Shown here: piece after piece, positions 12,001 to 24,000 of the stretch
Numbering within the stretch: the stretch's first letter is position 1
Layout: every line of letters starts with the position of its first letter
Assembly (NCBI GenBank): GCA_944472155.2
Contig: OX235271.1
Coordinates: forward strand, 65,144,416 to 65,208,415
DNA from: Trichobilharzia szidati
Lineage: Eukaryota > Platyhelminthes > Trematoda > Strigeidida > Schistosomatidae
Direction: 5' to 3'
DNA length: 64,000 nt
Notes under the pieces: model-generated
What the model saw: only the letters and a program-made list of their open reading frames with translations
The model's database searches: none
Told to the model about the DNA's origin: nothing
Made by a program: the position numbers and the translations under genes

Positions 12001-15000
12001 AGCAGCTATGTCTCCATTACAGGGATGGCCAACACTTAGTAATGCCTGACCTTCTTGCATGCATGTATCGAAACTTTCAGCTCGAGAATTTATCTCAGCG
12101 GTGTATTCCTTATGTCGCTCTACTTGGGCTTCAGCACCAACTACATCCTTTGCCAAATCATCCGCCAACATTAACGTCTTCATGTCATTCATCCAGATAC
12201 TCAAGTCTCTCCAGTCAGCCGAAAAGCGATGCATCTTGAATGACTCTTCCAGTTTACCTCTCCTATCTACAGCCTGACTTTTCAGCTTATCCCATGCAGT
12301 AATTAATTCGTCATACTTGCCTTGTATAGTGTCTTGCGAATCAGGATGCTTCTGTGCAAGCGCCTTAGCATCATCTCCAAGTCGAACAATCTTTTCATCT
12401 GGGGCAGTCAAATCCCTTTCTAATGCTTCGTGCTTCCTTTGTAAGGCTTGGACTGAGGCAAGATCACGACCACAGTCCTCAATGGATAAGGGAATAGACT
12501 TTTCATTCACCCACGATATAGCTTTATCTGTGTCTCTAAAGAAGCACTGTATCTCATAGGCTTCCAGGAGCTTTTCTTGTCGTTTTCTAACCAGATCCTT
12601 CAGACGTTCTAGAGCTTCGCGGACCTGTCTGAACTTTTCTATGACTAGGGCATCCTCAGGAAATTTCTCTTTTAGAAGTTCATCTGCCTTCCGATAGATG
12701 TCTTCGACACGACTTTCTTGATTTTCGAGATCTTTTGTAAACTCATTAAACCCTTTTTGAAGTGTCTCAACATCTTCCAAGTCTTGACCTAAATCCTCTG
12801 ATGTTACGTAAGTTTCGTTTTCACGTATCCAGAAAAGTATTTCGTCGACTTGGCGTAAAAACTGGACAAATTTAAGCTTTAGGTTAATGACACTGGATTT
12901 TTCTCTGAAAATAGCCATAAGCCTTTTCCACAGGGCATGCAATTCATCAAGACGGTTTTTGATAATATCTGTTGCGTAGTACCCCTGACCAATCATTTCT
13001 TCTCCCGTAGAATCTAGAGCTGAGAGTGTTTCAGCATGAACTGTTACTTCGAACTCAAACTCTTGATATTTCTGTTTTTTCAGCTGAAGATTACTGAGTT
13101 CTTTAAAATCCTCATTTGTATATGTTTGCAGTTTTTCATTGATCCAACACTCAAGTTCATCGGCATTCCACTTAAAATATTGATATCCTTTAAGTATGTC
13201 CAGAAACTTAGATATGGTTCTGGCGGACTCATCATTAAGAGATACAGCGACTTTATGGGAAGTAGAAGGTTTGTAAGGCGATTTATTGTGACAAGAACAT
13301 TCGCGACTACCTTGTCGTAATCTTTCTAATTCCATTTCTTTCTCTTTTTGGACTATGCGCAATTTCGCTAGCTCCAATTCTATCATATAGCGTGATTTAT
13401 CCTCATTGCTTTCAGGGAAATCAGCTTCATTACTCTTTCCTAACTGTGGAGTTAACGACGGCATAGTTTCATAACTTTTGTCTGCCATATTGTTCGAAAC
13501 TTTCGTCTGTAATACTGTTCGAAACTTTCGTCTGGAATACTGTTCGAAACTTTGTAGGATTATTTTTGTCCTACAGATTTAGTCCTTCCTTAATACTGAC
13601 GATACAGAGTCTCGGCTTAGCTATAGTTAAAAACAGGATGACTTGACTTTAACTTTATCTGTTTCTAAAACATAAAATAAACCGTACAATTACACCAAGA
13701 AAAATGTACAAATCCATTGTCATTACAAAAATAGGACAAAAACGTACCGAACAGTATTGAAGGTACGGACAAAATGAACAGTCAATTAATTACATGTATA
13801 TACAAGTAAAGTGACAGACAAAAAAGAACATTCAAGGTCATCACGTGGTGAGAGTTACAATAAATCGACCAATAATCGCGACAAAAAAGGTCACATAATA
13901 TTGATTGGCTGTTTATCATACAGTCTATCTATCTATCGCGATTAACAGCTGGTTTGCACCAGATGGTCCAATATCGAACTGTTAATAGTTTTAACTACAC
14001 CTTTACTTAGCCATAGTTGGAGATGTTCTCGAGTGAGCACGAAAAATCAATTTCTTTGAGCAACGGCCAATATAACTCGCTCCACAAGCGCAGTTGAATT
14101 GGTAGATACAATTTGAAGTGGCTAGTCTAGGTACTTCATCTTTCAGTCGAGGTAGCACCATCGGCCGTGTAGAGAATAATACGTGTAGTTCACCAGCATT
14201 AAAAGTTCTTTGAACTGATTTTCTTAATTTCTTCGTAATTATCTCGCTTGGTATATCGCCCATGAATTGTAGTCGTATATAAAGTGGCTTCTTGTTTACA
14301 GATAGTGAGTAGTCCTTTTCCGCTTTCTTTGTCATGTGTTTCTTGATAAATTTGTCGGGATAGCCATTTTCGATCAAAGTATCATATACAATGCTTAATT
14401 CATCTTCAATTACTTCTTCTGAGCATATAGCTCTAACTCTGTGGCTGAGGGTCTTCACTAAATTTCTTTTGTAATTGATAGGAACGAAGCTGTGAAAATG
14501 TGTATATTGTTTATTATTTATTACTATTTAGTTGATAATGATTAGTCTTGAAATCTAGGATGCTTATTTCGTCCTATTTGGGACTCCTCAACCAGATAGC
14601 TGTATCATCAATGATAGCTGATGTTTTCGAAATTATTTCAGAGTAAGAACTAATTAACAGCATAGTATGTAGTCAGTGAAAAACCATGTATAGTTCACCA
14701 AGTAGCTAGTGAACTAATAAGTTTCAAACTGAATTTCTATGACAAAAATAATATAACTTTTACCACAAATTCATTCAGCTATCCAACTAATTGTATGGAG
14801 TGGCCATCTTTTATCTTTCAGAGGCAGTCAAACAGAAAAAAATGGCCTTTATCAACTCTTCATTTTATCTGCAAGTGAAAACAGCCAGAACAATGTTAGA
14901 TTTAAATAAAGCATGGGAATTAATCGATCAGCCTTCATTTCAACCAAAACTTCGTAGACATACAGATCAGGCAACTTATTTGCATTTTTTAGTTGAACGG

Positions 15001-18000
15001 TAAGTTTTTTTAGCAGTTGCTTAAATTGATCTTCAGATCATTCATTACAATTTGAGCTTTGCTAAGTATTTTGAAAAATTTTTATTCTTATTTAAATAAT
15101 ATATTCATTAAATTCACTGACGTATAAGTATGTCTCAGATTTTTGTCAACATTGTAACCTGGTTTCATTCTTGGAAAATCGAGTTTTGAGGATTGAATTT
15201 TGGTTGGACATTGAATTGAATTAACTGATAGACTTCAGTCTGCACCAAAAAAGATAAACACAAACATTACACCAGATACTGACTGGCGTCCAATTAAAAA
15301 TATCCAATACAGTCCTACAGGAGGTCAATCGCAAGCCTGAATAGCTAAGCGGTAGCATCTCTTACTACGACACTGGGTGATGCTGGTTCAAGTTTCAGAA
15401 TGGACATGAGTCCCTTCGACGTTGTAAATATGCCTCGCTGACTGTTGAGTGCCAATTAGCACAAAACGTAGGTCCAAGTCTTCCTGAGGGTTGAATACTA
15501 CGAGGCTGACGTTCCAAATTTATTGTACATTTACATATACTACTGACTAACATGAATAGTAGTCGAATACAAGTCACGCAAATTAGTATTTAAACTATCA
15601 AAATAACAAAAATATTTCATATTATAAACATTTGCTTTTTACATTCTAAACCATACGAGTCATTCAAGTTGACCTTAAGAAGGCTTAAGGACCCTTCATA
15701 CACACTCAAAATCTGTAAAAAATTAGAGTAGCTCTCTGGTATTTGTATTTCACCAATTAAATTTACTGTTATCACCTAATTTAACGTTTTGGTGTCGTTT
15801 ATTTCATTTGAACCTACAGCTGGTGTAAACCAGCTGAAGTGTAGAGTATATCCGAATATTACCCATGCGTTAAGTTCATTTGGGTGGATGTTACAAAGAC
15901 AATACAATATAGTGGGAGTAAGAGAAATGTGACACTGCTAATTTTAACTATTCTAGATTTTGCCAAGTTTTTGTGTTCCACTAATCTAGTTGACTTCGTT
16001 ATACTTTTTTTCACTAGTTGACCCTAATAGAGTAGGAAATCTAGGAAATAGCTCCGGTACTGCACTACATATGGTTACACACAACCATACAATAGGATGG
16101 GATAAGATGACAGTCTTGAAATCTAATGGAACACGGTGGAAAGATGGATGTTTGTCGAATCAACGCAGAATACGTGCAGCACAAATGATTCAACACCTAT
16201 CCCAAACACATGGAAAATTCCGCCATCCCTAGGACAAATGTGCAGGAAGAAAGAGACTTATAAAGCTCAAGTTCCAAAGCCTATTAGTTACAGTTGATGT
16301 GATTATGAGCAATCTACTGTGTTAGAAATTTTATCCAGTAAAACATACTGTTTCACTGTGTGACTTATTCCATAAATTAATATGGAATTGCACTCTACGA
16401 ATTTACACATATACTAGTATGATATTTCCTTTCAAATTTATGGGGAATATCATAATTAAGAGGTTAAAAGATTTCTAAAAATTGTGCAAGTGAAAAACAA
16501 TGTGACTTGAGGTTATATTTGATTGATTAAAACACAAACCATAAGTAACTTGAAGGAAAATATGTTTGATGAGAGTGTTTTGGTGACCAGAAGTTCAGGT
16601 AGATCGTTAGATTAAAGAACAGTTGAAGTGAAAACAAAACAGCATGCCACAAACTGAGCTAAGAAATATATTCCATTTCAATTAGTTCCTTATCATCTAC
16701 CCTACACTAATATATAGTCTTTTACATCAAAATTATACCAGTCATAGGGTTATTTTAGTCCATAAGAATTCTCAGTGCAAGATGCTCACGGGGTATTGTC
16801 AGTTCTCGGGGTTGTGACAGCGTATGGGGCCCTTCTGTTGTTCGTTAATTTTTATGAAGCTTAATGATGGCCTCCTTCTGTTTGGCGACCTTAAGGGCGA
16901 TGTAGGATTACTTTCGATGACACATTCTCTCACTTTATCGTGCAGTAAACCCTCTTCGAACTGATGAAGGATATGGGAGCTTATCTCTGCTGCTGAGTCT
17001 CTTTCAAAAGCCACAGGAGCCAGCTCTTGTAGGCGCCAGAGGTATTCCTCTGTACTTTCGCCACTGCGTTGGACACATGCATGAAAGGCAGCCCGCTGCC
17101 CGAGAACATGGGTGTGCGGCCCAAATGCTCAACGCATGGCCGTGAACAGCTGCTCTACCCCCAACGTCTCCTAAGTGTTAACTCCGGCCAACTTGAGGCG
17201 TTTCAGTGCATGTATCAATAACGAGCTGATAATGGCACTAGCTCTTTGGTTGTCGTCGAACTGTTGAATATAGCGCCGATATTGTTCTTCCTATAAGGTG
17301 AACGATTCCCTTGGGACAAACTTTTCTGGTGCGGGGAATTTTACTTTGAGTTTGTTACTTGAGGACTGTACTATTGTGTCAGTAGTCATCAAAGCTATTC
17401 GAAATGCTGCGACCATTGCTTGAATCATGTCAGAAGCAGGCGTTGAGGTCGACGCTGTCGGTGGGGTTGATGACTTCTCCAGTGATGCTATGATATTGTC
17501 TTCTTGATCACGAGTGCAAGTATTATCAGCAGATTCCAAATACTTCATATGTCTCTTTGATTTAAACGAGTTTTGCAGGCTCGCCATTTTCTGTAATAGA
17601 ACAACACAGAGTCGGGTCGAAACACTTTATAATTACCTACCGACTCAATAGAAGAAGTCAAAGTTATATACAACAAAAGAGCTAGGCTATAACTGTTCAG
17701 CGAACACCGGGTTTTAAACTGACGCCTTCTCTTTAATTTGCCCCACTACACTTGGTTTTAGATATGACAGGGTGGGGTGAAAATAACACACTAAAAATCA
17801 TCAAAACAATTAACTAGTAGATGTTAGCAACAAGTTTTGAAGGAAGGGTGAAAATTAATTACGGAATTCACCATCAGTTAATTCGTAGGGGTCAGCAACA
17901 AGTTATTCCATAGTCAAGAAATTTTTAAAATATTGACGACTAAGAAAAATATAATGTCTAAATAAAATTTCGTAAAGATACTAAGATACAGACAAGTTAA

Positions 18001-21000
18001 CTGAAATATATAGAATTGAAATCATAACAGAATCAAAAGATAGTTACAAGGGTAGGGAAAAACAGTTTATAAAACTTAATACTTATTATTATAGTTGGTC
18101 CCTGCAAAGAAAGGGGTTGCACAAATTTATTTTGAACACACAGATTTGGCCTGTTCAGATGTATTGTGATTACCTCTGCTGTATATAGGGGTAGCACTCA
18201 TAGAATATATGAAAGGTAAGGTGGAATACCATAGATACCTTTGGGAGCTATGTTTGACTCAACTTGATGTCCAGCATCGTCGAGATGAGCTAGTATTCAG
18301 CTGGACATCAAGAGGTTTGAAGTTGTTCCTCAAGTTATACGATGATCAATTAGAAGAAAATTTCAGAAAGTGTTCGAGTTAAATTGATCACTAGAATGAA
18401 ATCATTCATCGCTTCTGACTTGCAGTGAATACGATATTTAATTAATTATTAATTTTATTCCTTTATGTTGCCAGTGGATCATAGGGCTTCGAGCTACAAC
18501 TCTGACGTTTCAGGAACCATGGTGTTTATTTTTAGGGGGTGGAGTTGCTAGCCTCATTTCCAACCTTCCCTGTTTACCAGTCTTATTACTGGCTTAGCGA
18601 GGTAAAGGAGTGCGTTGGCAGGGGATCGAAATCCGGATCACATGCGTGGTTGGCAAGCATTCTACCGCCGTGCCACTGACGGATACGAATACGATATTAC
18701 CTAAAATTAAATATTATAGTAACCGGAAATTTGTCTCATGACGATCCGTAAATGAAATACAGACCGCAGCTCTATTATATAAGCGATGATCACTTGAAAT
18801 ATTGGGAAGATATCCAGTGTTTCGACTGTTTACAAACCTGTAAATAGCTGATTATCATTTGTTTAAGACTTTTCACAAGTACTCATTCACGAAAAGATGA
18901 AAGCTTTAATCTTCAGCTATTGGGTTACAGTGTCACCGAAATAGAATTGGACTGATCATTATTTCCAACTTCATAATATCTTTGTTGATGAATCTACAGA
19001 CTTCATCATTAGTTAACACTAAGTTTCTGATAATTTTGATTTTCAAGGATAGCTGGTAAGAAGCCATAATGTTATTCCTTTGGTGGATTTATTCACTTAT
19101 TTGGTGAACAATATGTTTTTGATTTTAATTCATCCAGTTATAAAAGCTTAAGATGTCAGCCAAATTTACAACGGGGTTTAATTCGCCTTATGGCTAAACT
19201 TGCCATATCTGGTGTTGATCTACAAGCACGCGACAGTTCTGGAAATACTGCCTTACTTTATGCTGCTAAAACCAGTCATGTTGTAAATGAGGATGTTACA
19301 GAATTAGCCGAAGAACCAGTTTCTGAACCTTGTGATGAAGAGGAAAATGAAGAAGTCGACAAGGATGTACAAGAAAATGTTCAGAATAATGAAGAGGAAA
19401 CGGGTTCTTCAGAACACAGACCTGATAGTGTTACTGAAATAGATAAAACAAAAGTGGGAGAAGATCTCACTGATGTTGGTAATGTAGACAATAAAACAGA
19501 TGTGATTGGTAGCGAAGAAGTTTCTGTAGAAAATACATCTGATCAGTCCAATACGTCTACACCTATTCTGTGCCGTTCAGCAACAGAAGAGATCAAAGAA
19601 CCATCGAATTTGTACATGAAAATTCCACATTTCAGTGATCAACGTTTGATTTCTGTTTTGATTCAACTGGGTAATTTAAAAAAACATTTTCTTTGTGAAT
19701 TTTAAGTCACCAAATTAGTTGTGAAGAATTCTGTGGTATAAGCCAGAATTAGTTTACTTTAAAACAAGTATCTTATAGTTTAGAAGATATGTTCCTCTGG
19801 AATCGAATTCATCATTTACCGATTGCTCAGTTCAGTTTGAAACTTCACCACAATTCCTTTTGCAAATCAAAAATATTCAGATCTCAGTGTGTGATTTTCT
19901 GAATAAAATAAGTGACATTCAAGAAAACAAGCAAAATAACACTTCTTCAACAAATGATGCGGCTATATAAAAACCACTCACCTCACATACAGTAGTGCTT
20001 TCTGGCCTGATCGACAGCCATTTCTTTCATTTCGGCTGAGATGATCATCTGTGCACCTGGATTGTGGCTAGATTATTTTTATCACGAATTTGCAATCACA
20101 GCATTCCCACATTAAATAACTAACCAGAGTTGAATTAACTTTACCAGTAGAAAACTGTGGTCAAACTATACAGTGACATCATTTTATGAAAAGTATCATT
20201 GTTGGTCTCAAATATGTACAGAGGTGTAGATCACTTGAGTATTTTAGGACACTTAGTAACATGATCTAAAGTAGATCCCAATGAAGCGAATGTATCCACT
20301 TCTTATCACTGAGATTTCGGGTTCATACTGTTGAGGAGTCTCAAACTACGACGGAAAAGTGTTCTCCAGTATTCAGCAATTCTCTAGGCCGTATCACTTC
20401 ATTGGGAAATGTACCTTAAAATAGCAGACTATCAGCTGATGGCAGGAGACAGTCAGATAAAGCCACGTGAAAAAAATGCATCAGGTTCATTCCAACTGTT
20501 TATCGTATTTCTCCATCACTACCTAAATATCTAATAATAATATCATTATAAATATCACAGTAACCTTCGTGGCTGGTCCTGAAAAATGTTGAATTGATAT
20601 ATTTGTGCAATAATTGCTCTTGTTTTCTTGTTAATAACTCAAAATCACCTGTATTATATGCTTTTTATATACTTACTTATACTTCATGACACTTCTCATG
20701 ACGAACGTCTCTTAGGAATCTGTGATGTTAATATTACATAACAAAATTAAATAATATTCACCGTATTAGTAGTCACTTTATTTCCAGACAATATTTCTAT
20801 TACAGAACGGATTTTTCAGAACAGAAGAAGAGTTGGAACAGCTCTCTACTTTAAATAACTCAAAAGTCATTGAACAAATAGGTTAAATTATTCAATGCGC
20901 ATAAAAAAACACGTTTTACGCAGTGAGCAAGAGTATTTTCATGCACTTCACAATGAATCAGGTCTGTTCTTTGCAGCATTACAGTGCTTCTCAGCTGACA

Positions 21001-24000
21001 GTAAATACAGAAAAGTACATGCTCTGAAAACATCGGGTTAAATACAGATCTATTGACCCTATTAGTTATTAAAGAAGAATAAGGGTAAATAAAAACCCTT
21101 TTGAGTAAATTCATATTCCTTTTCTAGTCGTTATATTGGATCAAAATGTCCGGTCTCTGTTGATATGTCTGCTCCTCATACGGATGCCTCTTTGATGCAT
21201 TTTGGTTGTTGTTGACTGACAGTGAAGTCTCATTTGTAACTCATCAGCTAAATTTATCCCCATCTTTGGTAAATGGTAGTGTTCTCACTAAGACTCGAAC
21301 CCAGCACACGTCGTTCCAAACGCCAGGAGCCTAGTAGACAACCCTTTGGCCTTTGAAACTACGGGTACTCTGTTCAATTCTCATATGGAATAGTATCACT
21401 CGCTGGAGATGCAAGTATGTCCACCTGACAAGTTACAAATAGGACGAAATTCATGTCATAGATTCAGCCGCTAGTCTGCATCAACCAAATAAAATATCTC
21501 AATAATCAATCACATTCCCAGAAGTTATCCCGTAAATAATATTGCTTCACTGCACAAAATATACATTAAGCAAACCAAAAACATACACTTCATACTTTGA
21601 TTGGACACTAGTAACTAGTATGATGTGACAAGTCCTTGCTTTGGTGCAGACTGAATTCTATCAGTCAGGTTTGCAATATGGCCATCATTCTAGGTAGTTC
21701 GCCATCACGGTGCACATTGATTTGATGATATTAGATAGTTGGAAGCAATCGGCAGGAAGCTTTGGACCTTGGTTTCCCGGGTTCGAATCTCAGGAGGGAC
21801 ATGAATTCCTTCAAGGTTGCAGATACGCATTGCTGACTGGTGATTCCCAACTAGCACGAAACCTAGGTCTAAGGCTTCCTGCCAACTGCTTCCAACCATC
21901 TGATATCATCAAATCAATGTGTACCATGATGGCGAGCCACCTAGAATGGTGGCCACACTGCAAACCTGACCATTAGAATTCAGTCTGCACCAAAGAATGG
22001 ACTAGACACATCACACTAATTACTAGTGTCCAATCAAAGTATCCACTACAGTCCTACAGGAGGTCAATAAGAAGCCCGAATAGCTCTGCGGTCTCGTCTC
22101 TGACTGCATTTCTGGGTGATGCAGGTTCGAATCTCAGAGGGGACATGAGTTCCTTCAAGGCAGTTGCAGATACGCCTTGCTGACTGGTGAGTGCCAACTA
22201 GCATGAAACCTAGGTCGAAGGCTTCCTGTGGCCGATTGCCTCCAACCACCTAATACATACGCTTCAAAGAATCTTTCACATTTAAATTGCTTAAGACAAG
22301 ATAGCTCATTTTCTTTCTTTATTATTAAAAAAAAATTAATTTTAGGTTTGGACAGTTCAATCCCATGCAATGATGGTTATTCAGTATATCATGAGAATTA
22401 TATTCCTAAAGGTGTATACACTATTGCTAGAAATATACAAACCAGTCTACTGAAATGCAGTATTAAACAATCCAAAGGTATGATAGATCATCCCGGCATA
22501 TGGCCAATTGTCGATAGACTAGTTTACAGTATACAACACAATAAATCAAATGATATAATCAATTACTTTTATACTGAATTAGAGAATACAATTAAAGCAA
22601 ATCTAATTTGGTTAAAAGCAAAACGCTCTGGATTAACAGTCATAGAATGGATTAAATCATTATGGAGTCATCAAAATCATTGTGAAAAGTCAACTGAATT
22701 AATGTCTACCAAAGTGATAAACATGCTACAACGTTATATCAGTTTAACTGACTTCGCCGTCTACGCTTTAGCCGGTGATATAAAACAGATGAAACAATGT
22801 TTAGGTGAGTACACATACAAACACATACACTTTGTTGACGATTGTCGTTGACTTCTATGACTCACTGAAGCCATATAGCTCACTGGTAATCCACTTTACT
22901 TCGTCAGTAATTAACATGGGTTCATATCTCCAAGAGGGTATCAATTCCTTCAAAGATGTAGATATCTCTTGCTGGCAAGCGTCAACAGGAGGGGAACCCA
23001 TGCCCAGGCTTTCCTATTGATTACCTTCAACCACCTAACCTACTGAAGTTTCTGACTCAGAAATGAATACAACCCTGATCATTTGCCAGACATAAGGAAC
23101 AAAATAACGTCCTGTACTATATGCTTATAAGTAGTATTCCTGGAGCGATAGCTTTTTCTTTTTAAGAAATTATTTTGCTTCCTTATATTTGTCTACAGTG
23201 CTGTGTATATATAGTGACTCATCGGAATCAGCAATAGCTGACATTTGTCAGTCGTATCTGGAAAGTAATACCCGCATGGTTAAGAGCATTGGAGGCCTGA
23301 TCTATTCAGCATATGCTGCATGTACATCAGATGCATACTTTTATTCTTTTCGACAAACAAATAAACTATTTAAGCCATTAGAAAACTATTTTCTTACCGG
23401 TACGTATTTTTTTATCCATAAAATTTGGCGTGATCCCAATATATGGTGACCACTGCGTCAAATTCAAAAACTTCCTCCCTATAAGTCTTAAGAAGAGTTT
23501 ATTGAGATTGCTATACAATATTTCAAATAGGTTGAAAGCAGAGAATACACTTAGTAAACAGTATCTGAAAGACAAGGGATCTGAAATTGAAGTTCTTCTA
23601 AAATTATAGCGTAAGTGACAAAAAAAGAGTAGGACATCCAGTTCTGAAGAAAAGATGCAGTGTCTCTCATACTTTAGAACCCATAAGTTGAGAAAATTAT
23701 AGAAAATCATAATGAACATTCCAGAATCATGACAGCTGTAAAAGTTGATTCACTACTTGAAATAGTGTGCTCGTCTTCGTAGTTACCTAGTATATTCACT
23801 TCCTACTGTTACACATCTCAAATGTATGAAAACAGTTACAAAAACAAACACTTATTTGATTGAATACATGAATGAAATGGGATAGTGTGTCGAAGGTTCA
23901 GATGTCGGATACCAGCAACCATATATATTAGAACAAGACATATAAGTGAACAATATTGTTTACAGGATTTCATCATAAGCTGACATTGGTTAGAGAACCA

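Larger units (their letters stand above)
9035..13947 (-). mobile_element. Chimeric BEL/Pao LTR retroelement carrying spectrin and DPP3
   Basis: A complete element of 4,913 bp: 5' LTR 13553-13947, a 50-nt repeat leader, one ORF 13488-9424, a short purine tract (9430-9437), 3' LTR 9035-9429 and a GCTGG duplication. The LTRs show no difference I can find over 395 bp, so insertion was recent. The ends of the ORF are BEL/Pao-like, but protease, RT, RNase H and the integrase core are missing; two host-type cDNAs occupy their place. Such an element would need an autonomous BEL partner in trans. It is antisense in host intron 4 and nested in a PLE. The arrangement recalls maize Bs1, an LTR element with transduced host genes. 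Confidence 0.9.

Noticed and set aside
11808..13320. Plus-strand ORFs inside the spectrin region
   Set aside because: They are antisense shadows of the long minus-strand frame and match no family.
9424..13488. Calling this ORF the host alpha-spectrin or DPP3 gene
   Set aside because: Both parts are truncated, intronless, fused, and bounded by identical LTRs with a target duplication, so it is element cargo.
13476..13552. Naming a specific tRNA primer for the BEL element
   Set aside because: No canonical primer-binding site follows the 5' LTR, so any name would be a guess.
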